Below the pieces are notes generated by a model. That model made no database searches and was not told where the DNA came from. It worked only from the letters and a program-made list of their open reading frames with translations. Below are positions 12,500 to 25,513 of a stretch of 64,000 nucleotides of DNA, one piece after another; positions within the stretch are counted from its first letter, which is position 1, and every line of letters starts with the position of its first letter. The translations under genes were made by a program, and so were the position numbers. This DNA is from Chondrosia reniformis. Taxonomy: Eukaryota > Porifera > Demospongiae > Chondrillida > Chondrillidae. The stretch is taken from contig OX359194.1 of assembly GCA_947172415.1 (NCBI GenBank), positions 248,001 to 312,000 on the forward strand, in the 5' to 3' direction.

Positions 12500-15400
12500 T
12501 CATGATCGTACGTATATACAATCACATGATCATATATGCAACCACATGATCATATATATGCAACCACATGTTCGTATATGCAACCACATGATCGTATATG
12601 CAACCACATGATCATATATACAACCACATGATCATATATACAACCACATGATCGTATATACAACCACATGATCATATATACAACCACATGATCGTATATA
12701 CAACCACATGATCGTATATACAACCACATGATCCTATATACAACCACATGATCATATATACAACCACATGATCATATATATGCAACCACATGATCGTATA
12801 TATACAACCACATGATCCTATATACAACCACATGATCATATATACAACCACATGATCGTATATACAACCACATGATCATATATACAACCACATGATCATA
12901 TATATGCAACCACATGATCGTATATATACAACCACATGATCCTATATACAACCACATGATCGTATATACAACCACATGATCATATATACAACCACATGAT
13001 CGTATATATACAACCACATGATCCTATATACAACCACATGATCGTATATATACAACCACATGATCGTATATACAACCACATGATCGTATATACAACCACA
13101 TGATCATATATACAACCACATGATCGTATATATACAACCACATGATCCTATATACAACCACATGATCGTATATATACAACCACATGATCATATATACAAC
13201 CACATGATCGTATATACAACCACATGATCATATATACAACCACATGATCATATATGCAACCACATGATCGTATATACAACCACATGATCATATATACAAC
13301 CACATGATCATATATACAACCACATGATCTTATATACAACCACATGATCATATATACAACCACATGATCATATATATACAACCACATGATCATATATACA
13401 ACCACATGATCGTATATACAACCACATGATCATATATACAACCACATGATCATATATACAACCACATGATCATATATACAACCACATGATCGTATATACA
13501 ACCACATGATCATATATACAACCACATGATCATATATACAACCACATGATCGTATATACAACCACATGATCATATATACAACCACATGATCGTATATACA
13601 ACCACATGATCATATATACAACCACATGATCATATATACAACCACATGTTCGTATATACAACCACATGATCATATATACAACCACATGATCATATATACA
13701 ACCACATGATCATATATACAACCACATGATCGTATATATACAACCACATGTTCGTATATACAACCACATGATCGTATATATACAACCACATGATCCTATA
13801 TACAACCACATGATCATATATACAACCACATGATCATATATACAACCACATGATCATATATACAACCACATGATCATATATATACAACCACATGATCGTA
13901 TATATACAACCACATGATCATATATACAACCACATGATCGTATATACAACCACATGATCGTATATACAACCACATGATCATATATACAACCACATGATCA
14001 TATATACAACCACATGATCGTATATACAACCACATGTTCGTATATATACAACCACATGATCCTATATACAACCACATGATCGTATATATACAACCACATG
14101 ATCGTATATACAACCACATGATCGTATATATACAACCACATGTTCGTATATATACAACCACATGTGGTTGTATATAGGATCATGATCATATATACAACCA
14201 CATGTTCGTATATATACAACCACATGTTCGTATATACAACCACATGATCATATATACAACCACATGTTCGTATATATACAACCACATGTTCGTATATATA
14301 CAACCACATGTTCGTATATACAACCACATGTTCGTATATGCAACCACATGATCATATATACAACCACATGTTCGTATATATACAACCACATGATCATATA
14401 TATGCAACCACATGATCGTATATACAACCACATGATCGTATATATGCAACCACATGATCGTATATACAACCACATGATCGTATATACAACCACATGATCA
14501 TATATACAACCACATGATCATATATACAACCACATGATCATATATACAACCACATGATCATATATATACAACCACATGATCATATATACAACCACATGAT
14601 CATATATATACAACCACATGTTCGTATATACAACCACATGATCATATATATACAACCACATGTTCGTATATACAACCACATGATCATATATACAACCACA
14701 TGATCATATATACAACCACATGATCATATATACAACCACATGATCATATATACAACCACATGATCATATATACAACCACATGATCATATATACAACCACA
14801 TGATCATATATATACAACCACATGATCATATATACAACCACATGATCATATATATACAACCACATGATCATATATACAACCACATGATCATATATATACA
14901 ACCACATGTTCGTATATACAACCACATGATCCTATATACAACCACATGATCATATATATACAACCACATGATCATATATACAACCACATGATCATATATG
15001 CAACCACATGATCATATATACAACCACATGATCCTATATACAACCACATGTTCGTATATATACAACCACATGATCCTATATACAACCACATGTTCGTATA
15101 TACAACCACATGATCGTATATACAACCACATGATCATATATACAACCACATGTTCGTATATACAACCACATGATCATATATACAACCACATGATCGTATA
15201 TACAACCACATGATCCTATATACAACCACATGTTCGTATATACAACCACATGATCGTATATACAACCACATGATCATATATACAACCACATGATCATATA
15301 TACAACCACATGATCATATATACAACCACATGATCATATATGCAACCACATGATCATATATACAACCACATGATCATATATACAACCACATGATCATATA

Positions 15401-17169
15401 TACAACCACATGATCATATATACAACCACATGATCATATATACAACCACATGATCATATATGCAACCACATGATCCTATATACAACCACATGTTCGTATA
15501 TATACAACCACATGATCATATATACAACCACATGATCGTATATACAACCACATGATCATATATACAACCACATGATCATATATATGCAACCACATGATCG
15601 TATATATACAACCACATGATCCTATATACAACCACATGATCATATATACAACCACATGATCGTATATACAACCACATGATCATATATACAACCACATGAT
15701 CATATATATGCAACCACATGATCGTATATATACAACCACATGATCCTATATACAACCACATGATCGTATATACAACCACATGATCATATATACAACCACA
15801 TGATCATATATACAACCACATGATCGTATATATACAACCACATGATCCTATATACAACCACATGATCGTATATATACAACCACATGATCGTATATACAAC
15901 CACATGATCGTATATACAACCACATGATCATATATACAACCACATGATCGTATATATACAACCACATGATCCTATATACAACCACATGATCGTATATATA
16001 CAACCACATGATCGTATATACAACCACATGATCATATATACAACCACATGATCATATATACAACCACATGATCATATATATGCAACCACATGATCGTATA
16101 TATACAACCACATGATCCTATATACAACCACATGATCATATATACAACCACATGTTCGTATATACAACCACATGATCATATATACAACCACATGATCATA
16201 TATACAACCACATGATCATATATACAACCACATGATCATATATACAACCACATGATCGTATATACAACCACATGATCATATATACAACCACATGATCATA
16301 TATACAACCACATGATCATATATACAACCACATGTTCGTATATACAACCACATGATCCTATATACAACCACATGATCGTATATACAACCACATGTTCGTA
16401 TATACAACCACATGATCATATATACAACCACATGATCATATATACAACCACATGATCATATATACAACCACATGATCATATATACAACCACATGATCGTA
16501 TATACAACCACATGATCATATATACAACCACATGATCGTATATACAACCACATGTTCGTATATACAACCACATGATCATATATACAACCACATGTTCGTA
16601 TATACAACCACATGATCATATATACAACCACATGTTCGTATATATACAACCACATGATCGTATATACAACCACATGATCATATATACAACCACATGATCA
16701 TATATACAACCACATGATCATATATACAACCACATGATCATATATACAACCACATGATCGTATATATACAACCACATGATCGTATATACAACCACATGAT
16801 CATATATACAACCACATGATCATATATACAACCACATGATCATATATACAACCACATGATCATATATACAACCACATGATCATATATACAACCACATGAT
16901 CGTATATACAACCACATGTTCGTATATATACAACCACATGATCATATATACAACCACATGATCATATATACAACCACATGATCCTATATACAACCACATG
17001 ATCGTATATATACAACCACATGTTCGTATATACAACCACATGATCGTATATATGCAACCACATGTTCGTATATATACAACCACATGTTCGTATATACAAC
17101 CACATGTTCGTATATACAACCACATGATCGTATATATGCAACCACATGATCGTATATACAACCACATGA
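12500..17169. repeat. 4.7-kb satellite array, 20-bp unit
   Basis: About 230 tandem copies of CATATATACAACCACATGAT and its CG, TTCG, CC and 22-bp variants. Groups of variants recur in order. For example, a run of about 124 bp that begins with the TATATATGCAACC variant and includes the CCTATATAC variant recurs near 12773, 12897, 15572 and 15702, indicating higher-order repeats. The array lies in the intron between ASM copy-1 exons 10 and 11. At the intact ASM locus the same site (about 34880-34925) holds only one or two degenerate units. Confidence 0.95.
14146..14190. repeat. Single inverted unit inside the satellite
   Basis: One unit is flipped, giving a perfect palindrome (TATATACAACCA/CATG/TGGTTGTATATA) followed by GGATCATGATC. 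It is the only orientation switch I saw in the 4.7-kb array. Confidence 0.85.
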
Positions 17170-17370
17170 TTGTTCTTGAGAAGTGGAATGACAAGCTGAA
17201 CATTGAGATGGTTGTGGTTGGGTCACATGACTGATAAGCACAACTCCTGCAGTACTATATAAGTCACTACTTTGTATTCCTAATTCTACATTACCTCAAA
17301 CACTATTCAAGTATCAATAGATTCCTACTGATTACGTGCAGTGGGAAAACATACAATACTAAATTACACT
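17170..17370 (+). pseudogene. Orphan promoter/leader of the Cys-rich gene
   Basis: This 200-bp segment is almost identical to 574-774 and 34926-35124, the promoter and leader of the Cys-rich gene, including the TATA box at 17255-17263. It breaks off at TACACTGTC and is joined directly to the ASM exon-10 remnant (TTCTTCAGTGACTGAC), so the coding part is gone. A GTC is shared at the junction. Confidence 0.85.
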
Positions 17371-17713
17371 GTCTTCTTCAGTGACTGACTCTCGGGGTCG
17401 AAATATCTGACAACCAAGAAGTTTGACGTATGCAGTTAAAAGAAATCCTCATTCTATTAGACGTACCATTGGCATGTGTAATATTGAGGTTGAACTGGTG
17501 GTAGTCAACCAGTTCGTATGTATCCGGATCCAACTCCAGCAGCCTGAACGAAGGATTCACGTCAACAAAAGTGGTGACTGAGGGAGATATCAAGACAACT
17601 TCATAAACTCCATCATCATCACCAACACTGCCGAGTGTATCTGCCAGTATGTGAAGAAATACACCTACAGGTAGGTAGATAAATAAAAGGTGTAAATTTA
17701 TAGTGACATCCAT

Positions 17714-19377
17714 GGTGGCATACCAGAGTACAACACAAGTCTGTATCAGACATGTTTAGTATATGTATACCAATATGCATATTCATGAAAACACATGAAA
17801 ACAACGAAAACACTTATTATCTAAATCCCAACTTACTATAAACTAGAGATATATCTAGCTGTTTAATGTTTACAAGACAGCCATTTTATATGACTTCCGA
17901 GCAGGGTTTGGACTGTTCACATGAAAAGGGCGCAGTGGAGCAGTATAAATTGTCTCCTTTTAAGAGGATTACTTGTTCAAACCCTGAAAATCTGTCAATG
18001 GTCTCATTCTCCCTTGCCCGAAAACTGCTGACGAGTTCGCAATGCAATGGTATAGGAATGATTGCATAATGCTGCTGTGATGTATTTTTTGTCATAAACG
18101 AGAGTAATCTATTACGTCATCGCTTCCCGTAGCCTCGACACTGAATGGAATTGGAACTGATGGCCCGTCCATTTGGGTGCACGTGTTGTTGTTGGAATTG
18201 GTAGAGAGAAGCTTTCTGCAATTCATGTTGCTTAAGGTGGGTTTAGCATTTAGAGTAAGCAATCAGAAGTCGTCCCTATGATATCTGGAAAGCTATAAAT
18301 TTCAAATCGAACGTCATTACAAAGACCTTTCTTAGAGAACTTGCTGTACGCAATCAGGGAGTTCTCGGTTCTATCTCACTAGGGCGTGGCTTCTATATTC
18401 GGACACCATGTAATTTCGGACGCCTGTTCTCAGTGGCAAAGCATTCAATCTTCTTCCTTTTTTGCTCACATAATAAGTAGACTGACTCTAGATGGTGTAC
18501 CAAGTTTGGCCCAGAAATAGCGTCCCGACTGGAAGTTATCGATCAAAGTTCAAAGTGACCGAAAATATATATTTTCGGACGAAAGTCATGTATTTCCGGA
18601 CAGTAGCTCGTAAACTTTTAAGCAAGTACAGTCGCCGACTTTTAGTTTCTCTAATGATAGATATACTCAAGGGCTACTACCAGGAGAAGATTCAGATTCA
18701 ACCGTTTTGAGATGATAGAGGAAGGTTTGTTTTGATTAGGCGCTCTGGGGTCATCTAAAATCGGACACCTTTTCTTCAAAAATGAAAATAACTGAAGTTA
18801 GTGGTGTTAAAATGAACTTCTAGGACTAATGTAGCATTCAGTTGTATTCTAGGCATTATTTGGATGTTAACTAAAGCTTATTTGACACTGTTAAATGTAA
18901 AAATGGGTATTGAGCTAGTGAAATACCTAATCCCACTTGTGCACAGATTAAAAGTGTGAAAATTAAGATAAAATGACTCTGTGGTTGTTATTACTGAGAT
19001 TTAGTTTGTGACATAAATATTATTGATTGTTTCAGTGTAATTTTTAAATTTCATGTACGTACTCCAAAATGTATAAAGCCTCAGTCAAAGCATTACTTAT
19101 AAAATCACAATTAAACCATAAAAATATATAGCCTGATCCTTCCTTCCAAAACTTAGTACTTGCTATTTGTTCTGTGTATAGTCATGCAGCCATAGGAAAA
19201 TTGCTTTTGTTGCCTTTTCTTATGTTCTATCAGCAGTACCTATTCTCCTTATGTATCTATATATTAAGTTCCTTAAGAATTATATTTAGATGTGTAGGAA
19301 GAATAGGTACAGAAACCACCTGCAGCTGTTTTACTGAGTTGTGCAATGGTTGTATGACACAAAAAAGCTAAAATATG
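17714..19377. other. Non-coding stretch, no gene recognised
   Basis: No convincing exon. A TTTCGGAC/ATCGGACACC motif recurs five or six times on the plus strand between about 18395 and 18775, suggesting an old dispersed repeat. The rest is unique AT-rich DNA. Confidence 0.5.
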
Positions 19378-19592
19378 TCATATGATTTGATCAATATCAT
19401 ATGATTTGATTAATGTCATATGATTTGATTAATGTCATATGATTTGATTAATGTCATATGATTTGATTAATGTCATATGTTTTGATTAATGCCATATGAT
19501 TTGATTAATGTCATATGATTTGATTAATGTCATATGTTTTGATTAATGCCATATGATTTGATTAATGCCATATGATTTGATTAATGTCAAGT
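19378..19592. repeat. 18-bp tandem repeat (TCATATGATTTGATTAATG type)
   Basis: About 11 copies of an 18-bp unit (CATATGATTTGATTAATG) with few substitutions. It ends at GTCAAGTAAATTG. Confidence 0.95.
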
Positions 19593-20395
19593 AAATTGTG
19601 TAGTAGGCAGATCACAAGACACTTATACAAAGAGCTAATGGACTTACAGTTGCAAATTTCCATGGAAAGTAGTTCTTGAAATTCGTCAGGTATCATATTA
19701 ATGTGTTTATGCTAAAGTTTTTGGTGGGAAAGTGTCTTTGAAATAGCAGTAATGTAACTTAAAACCCTTAAAATACTTTTAAGCTAATGCCTATCTGAAT
19801 CTACAGAATTGAATATTATTTTATATATATTAATGATCACAGTTTGACAAACCCTATGTGAAAACCTTCCATCCAGCAATAGAAGAAAAAAATACTATTA
19901 GCTCTTTGCTATCCAAGGTTGGCCATAACAGCAGACCCCAAACATCTATTGAGACTTCCATTTTCAGCTCATCCTCTAACATTACAGTTAGCAGTTCCCA
20001 AAATCTGCAAACATTTGACTTCTCAAAATTACCAGTAATTGCACTTTGCTAACATATATATGTATGACATAGTTGTTATTTCTATGGACAAATACCTAAA
20101 ATTCGGGATGAATATATGAAATTCAAGCAGTAGATGTTTGCATTGTACTAATATATGTATGTTTTGGCTGGGAACAAACAGTATTGGATAACCCAGGTCC
20201 CACTGTATATATAAGATTACAGGTGGACTGATGCCTTTTCATATTTGTTTTTCCTTAATTCATTCATTTTATTCACTTCCTATTCAATAGCAGTAATTTA
20301 TGTATATACAGTGGAACCTACACAACTGACTATTTAATAAATTGGAATCCTTAGGAAATCAACACAAAATGGAGTGATGGATAATGCAATCATTA
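19593..20395. other. Non-coding stretch before MITE
   Basis: Unique AT-rich sequence with no supported gene. A short open frame at 19858-20052 is Ser/Thr-rich and has no recognisable domain or splice context. Confidence 0.5.
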
Positions 20396-20890
20396 GGTCA
20401 CTCCAAATTACACTTTAGTTCCTGTCCACCGCCCGAGTGCATTACAGGAAGCCGCCTGCTTTTTTCATTATTGTCTGTTATTTTTATTATATATCAGTTA
20501 TACCAGTAATACTCATTGTACAAACCCTAATAAAGCGTTTTGCGGTTAGTAAAGCACATGTAGTGCATGCGCTCATTGTCACATTTGCCTCGTAGTCTCC
20601 TACATCTAGTCCTACAGCGATGTGAAGGCTATGACACTGGTAAACACAAGCATTTTTGATGTTAGTTGCACTCAGATGCTTCTTCCGTGGACAATTTTTA
20701 ATTAATAATAGAATACATTGAAGACTATCTATTTATACACTTCCTATCCATTTACCTTCTTGCATACACTATTATTGTAAAATAATGAAATAATGAATAA
20801 TAAAGAATACTCTCCCTCCCGCATGCTTTTTGGCACCTGGGGGGGGGGGGGGGGGGGGGACAGGAAACTAAAGTGTAATTTGGAGTGGCC
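20396..20890. mobile_element. PIF/Harbinger-type MITE, 495 bp
   Basis: Terminal inverted repeats of about 31 bp: left GGTCACTCCAAATTACACTT at 20396, right the reverse complement ending GGAGTGGCC at 20890. Both are flanked by TTA (20393-20395 and 20891-20893). A three-base TTA/TWA target duplication and GG-starting inverted repeats are typical of PIF/Harbinger elements. The interior has no transposase frame. A run of 21 G lies just inside the right terminus (20839-20859). This is a non-autonomous element. Confidence 0.8.
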
Positions 20891-21402
20891 TTAATAAAAC
20901 TTTACATAACCTACTTGCATGCAAGCGTTGATCAAATCATCAAGTATCTAAACTAATAATTTAAAAGAATATACAGTATTTTCACACTCTAAGTTTAAAT
21001 TGACTCCATAACAGTTTTCTTTTTCAAATTTGTATAGATTATATTCACTGTATAGGCTACAAACTGGGGACTTGTTGAAGTTTTTTGCTAATGTATATTT
21101 TTTTGCCAAGGACTTTTTATAATAATATAAAAGGAAACAATGGTATAATTATGACACAAGAGGGATTAAACATGAAGCCTAACTGTCCATATACAATATC
21201 AGATGGGATAAATACGAAAAGTAAACATTATAAACATTATACAATAATTATTTAATTAATTTATTAATTATATTAATTATGTTGTTGGTTCTCTAAAAAC
21301 TCACAACCCCTCCATAATCCTACATGTTGGGGAGCTCCATCGATCAGTGCATGTCAGAGTATGCTGGTTCCACTGTGAATCTTTTTAAGTGTAAAGCTAT
21401 CA
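20891..21402. other. Non-coding stretch
   Basis: AT-rich sequence without a supported gene or clear repeat, up to the start of the 156-bp tandem array. Confidence 0.5.
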
Positions 21403-22430
21403 AATAATACTACAATTTCATTCAATATACAATAATGGCTATATGGATTGCATCACGACATGACTGTAGACATCTTTAAATGCTGGATAACCTGACCTGT
21501 CGTTCTGGCACAGCGACAGGTAAAGAGAATACAAACTATTGCATCACAACAGCTAAGAAATAATACTACAATTTCATTCAATATACAATAATGGCTATAT
21601 GGATTGCATCACGACATGACTGTAGACATCTTTAAATGCTGGATAACCTGACCTGTCGTTCTGGCACAGCGACAGGTAAAGAGAATACAAACTATTGCAT
21701 CACAACAGCTAAGAAATAATACTACAATTTTATTCAATATACAATAATGGCTATAGGGATTGCATCACAACATGACTGTAGACATCTTTAAATGCTGGAT
21801 AACCTGACCTGTCGTTCTGGCACAGCGACAGGTAAAGAGAATACAAACTATTGCATCACAACAGCTAAGAATTAATACTACAATTTTATTCAATATACAA
21901 TAATGGCTATAGGGATTGCATCACAACATGACTGTAGACATCTTTAAATGCTGGATAACCTGACCTGTCGTTCTGGCGCAGCGACAGGTAAAGAGAATAC
22001 AAACTATTGCATCACAACAGCTATCAAATAATACTATTCCATACATATAGTGAGTATAGGGATTGCATCACAACATGACTGTAGACATCTTTAAATGCTG
22101 GATAACCTGACCTGTCGTTCTGGCGCAGCGACAGGTAAAGAGAATACAAACTATTGCATCACAACAGCTAAGAAATAATATTACAATTTTATTCAATATA
22201 CAATAATGGCTATATGGATTGCATCACAACATGAGTGTAGACATCTTTAAATGCTGGATAACCTGACCTGTCATTCTGGCGCAGCGACAGGTAAAGAGAA
22301 TACAAACTATTGCATCACAACAGCTATCAAATAATACTATTCCATACATATATTGAGTATAGGGATTGCATCACAACATGTCTGTAGACATCTTTAAATG
22401 CTGGATAACCTGACTAAATGTTTACAAAGA
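21403..22430. repeat. 156-bp tandem repeat with an internal hairpin
   Basis: Six and a half copies start at 21403, 21559, 21715, 21871, 22027, 22174 and 22329, with a 147-156 bp period. Each full unit carries ACCTGTCG-TTCTGGCACAG-CGACAGGT, an 8-bp perfect stem with an 11-nt loop, and two TTGCATCACA boxes. Units 5 and 7 share a variant start (ACTATTCCATACATATA). This points to a two-unit higher-order amplification. Confidence 0.9.
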
Positions 22431-22855
22431 GTTCCCTATATTTCCTAGCTAAATAGATTCCTAATTTAGGAGTTCCAATTTACTCTTACAACTGTTTAGC
22501 TATACACAGCTTCATTTATGTATACAGATGATTACATTTTAATCCAACTACATGGGGGGCTAAACCCACCATACCCCCCAGCAAATTATACGGTTCAACA
22601 TTATCATAGAGTACGGTATCATAGAGTACGGTAGTACTCTATAAGTATAGGGATGGCCGAAAAAAAACATGGCCGCCCTATTCAATGTATTATCAATTAA
22701 CACCTCATAAATCAACAACGTTCAGATTTTCGGTTGCATTCGTGTGTTTGCAGTCGTTTTTGCATGCTTTTCTAAACGCCAAAACATGTTACGATGCTCT
22801 ACAACCTTCGCAAAGTGGTTAAACCGAAATAGGCCAAATTCTGCAATTCCTCATT
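22431..22855. other. Non-coding stretch
   Basis: No gene seen. It contains a short direct repeat (ATCATAGAGTACGGT, twice) followed by its inverse at about 22610-22645. Confidence 0.5.
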
Positions 22856-22919
22856 TCTTCTTCTTCTTCTTCTTCTTCTTCTTCTTCTTCTTCTTCTTCT
22901 TCTTCTTCTTCTTCTTCTT
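22856..22919. repeat. (TTC)n microsatellite
   Basis: About 20 uninterrupted TTC triplets ending in a T run. The opposite strand reads GAA. Confidence 0.98.
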
Positions 22920-23413
22920 TTTTCAAATGAGCTAGCGCTAACATGCGAACTTACGCAGGTACATACAAATACTAAATCGTCATGAATGTTTCCAAACTAG
23001 GGAATAGGCTACCCTAGATTTCAACGCGCTCCAACCGAAGCGTGTTACTTTTGAAAGTGCCAAATTTAGGGCCTCTTTGAACGCCATTTTTTAATTAAGT
23101 TTCAAATTCTCTGTATATAAAATAAGTAACCCGAATGAGTAATATTTGTGGTACTGCCGTTACCCGCGATCGAATTTCTTAGTCGCTTTGCAGGGCCTAT
23201 ATACAGTCGTATTCTTAACGATTATGGACCCTTTAATATCCTAAACTGAATGTTAAAGAACGGTAGAAAACATCTTATCAAATTTGGGATCTTTTCGGAC
23301 GCCATTTTTTAATTTAGAGCTCTCTATTATATCGTCTATTCTGCTACTTTATTTCGAGTTTTCGCCAATAAAACTTTCAAAACAAATATTAACAAGAAAA
23401 AAGGAGCAATACA
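22920..23413. other. Non-coding stretch
   Basis: Unique sequence between the TTC microsatellite and the foldback. The phrase GGACGCCATTTTTTAAT and a variant recur about 215 bp apart (about 23075 and 23297), hinting at an old internal duplication. No gene seen. Confidence 0.5.
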
Positions 23414-23786
23414 AGTTAAATAAAAACATTCAAAAATGAAGTTAAAAGTAGGGATGGCACTATAACAGTGATTGGCACATCTAGAAAAAGTAACGAAACA
23501 AGAAAGTGATCATATGGTAAGGCTAACATTGCAGAAGTGGCATACTGAAACTTAACTATACACATCACTTCTATGTTTGGGCGCATCGATCCCTACTTCT
23601 AGTATATCCATGATGCGCCCAAACATAGAAGTGATGTGTATAGTTAAGTTTCAGTATGCCACTTCTGCAATGTTAGCCTTACCATATGATCACTTTCTTG
23701 TTTCGTTACTTTTTCTAGATGTGCCAATCACTGTTATAGTGCCATCCCTACTTTTAACTTCATTTTTGAATGTTTTTATTTAACTT
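23414..23786. mobile_element. Perfect foldback element, about 174-bp arms
   Basis: Left arm 23414-23587 and right arm 23612-23786 are exact reverse complements as far as I can read, with a 24-bp loop. A diverged single-arm relative lies at about 63045-63185, so this is a dispersed family rather than a private palindrome. It is either a recent foldback MITE or, less likely, an assembly palindrome. Confidence 0.75.
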
Positions 23787-25513
23787 TATATATTTAACTT
23801 TGATATTCTTTTCAGATAGACATACACTTTGGCATCATGATGCTTTAATCACAGTTCAGGAAGAAATTATAAATAACATCCTACTTTAGGAAATTAATTA
23901 AACTAAATGTCATATAGCATCATGATGATGCCTTAAGTGATTGTGCAACTCATTTTGGTGCAGGGGAGAATGAGACCACTGCCGAAAATCTAGTCTCCTG
24001 TAAAAAGCAGCCATTTATAATAATTAGATTACCAGATTAGGCAGGTTACACTGTATATCTTGTTTATACTGGAAAGACCAACTGCATTGTATTCTACACC
24101 AAATCCTAATGTTAGAGAGCTATCACCAACTGCTTCAGGAACAAAAGGTTTGTAAAATTTTTAGTCTGTTAGAGTATCTTCTGCTAAGTGTGCTTCTCCT
24201 TTGCTGTAGGCTCGCCTTCAAGTGGAGGATGAATGCAGAGATTTGAAGAAGACACTCTTAGACAAATAAACATCAAGCTAAACTGAACTAGTTAAATGTT
24301 TTTAACTAATTACTTTGAATGAACTTAGAATCAACCTATCTATATGTTTCACTCAAAATGTTTTTCAGCTGTGAGCTGAAGGGACATTCCTGATTAAAAT
24401 ATTTTTTTTAAAACAAATTACTGTATATGTACACTTAGTATGTAAGTAGGATCTATTATTTTTGAATTTGAATTTGAAGGTACAGCCCCATCAGCCAAAT
24501 GCTGTATATAGGGGGCCTTAATATACATATATAAATATATAAGAAGATTGTAGTTCATATGATGAAATGAATTATCACGTAGTATGGATTTCCAATTGGT
24601 ATATATACAGCCCCATCAGCCATGGCTGGAATAAACAGGGAGTTACCTTAAAATATTCAATATTCAATTTAATAATCATCATAATAGTGTTTCTTTGGTC
24701 TATATACTCTTGAAACATTGGTCATTCACAGTTTATAATTAAGTTAATAAAACTTTATTCTTCTATTGGAGACTTGATCACCAGCGGTCTTTAAGGGTAG
24801 AGAATTCCAATCTTGTCCAGCTCTGTTACAGCAGTTGTGGTGGCGTTTCCTTAATGTAGAGCTGGTTGGGTGCCATCATTATGAGGCGCTCTAATAGAGG
24901 ATATGCATCGGTTGCGCAATAAAAAGGTCGAAGGTGAATCAATGTATTAGCAGGTATACGGAAAAGCAACAAAAAGCTGTTTTACAAGCTGCTGGAATCA
25001 TTCTAAATCCTACCAACCTTACAAACTAAATAAAGCTATCTTTAAGAACATTACAAGATCGAAATTTTGGCTAAAATGGGATTCTTCCTGAACGTGTTCC
25101 TCCTGCCTTTTGCGTGCAAAAACAATCGCCCTTTCCCTTTTCAAGAGTTATAATGGCTTTATCTTCTACTAAATATGTTGAAAATTAAGAAGAAAAGTAG
25201 CTTTTGTTGGATAATAATCGATCTTGTTAAGTACATATCTTTTATATCCAAATAATTGTCCCATCATTCTAATTCGTTGTCGATAAGTTTTTTGGTCACT
25301 CTTCAAATCCAAATCGCTTTACTTTCTAGTTACCGAAAGTTTCTTTCTTCTATAACGATGATCCTTTTACAGCCCTTTTTCCTATGTTAACATACAGAAC
25401 CAGATTAACTTCACCGTTGACCCCTTAACCACAGAGTGGGCGTAACTTTGCATATCGTAACATAACATACATGCATATTCATATAGTAGACCGGTTATAT
25501 CACAACCATCTAG
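23787..25513. other. Region upstream of NLR2, no gene recognised
   Basis: No exon is supported. ACAGCCCCATCAGCCA occurs twice (about 24482 and 24607) in otherwise different surroundings. The last 100 bp before the NLR2 start are presumed promoter, but no TATA or other clear core element was identified. Confidence 0.5.

Larger units (their letters stand above)
11434..17616 (-). pseudogene. Acid sphingomyelinase-like gene, 3' remnant (copy 1)
   Basis: Only the last three exons of the ASM gene persist, on the minus strand: exon 10 homologue about 17371-17616, exon 11 at 12115-12223 and exon 12 at 11434-11590. Exon 11 encodes the C-terminal ASM motif GLSYSAKEMYSLTDMSPKSW. Exon 12 carries the family's final CGDVCRHDTLC cysteines and an intact stop. 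Exons 1-9, with all metal-binding residues, are missing. The intron between exons 10 and 11 holds the 4.7-kb satellite. The exon 10 homologue has lost its normal acceptor. It is open upstream to an ATG at 17711-17713, which gives a hydrophobic leader (VTINLHLLFIYLPVGVFLHI), so a short secreted product is possible but unproven. Convergent with NLR1, whose stop is only 121 bp from the ASM stop. Confidence 0.8.

Noticed and set aside
12500..17169. CRISPR-like array
   Set aside because: Units are contiguous 20-bp repeats without unique spacers, in an intron-rich animal genome.
12550..17241. Many 60-110-codon frames (MVVYTIMWLYI, QPHDRIYNHMI) in the satellite
   Set aside because: Periodic artefacts of an AT-rich satellite. 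They appear on both strands, overlap each other and have no splice or promoter context.
22744..22935. 63-codon frame ending in poly-Phe
   Set aside because: Made by the TTC microsatellite.
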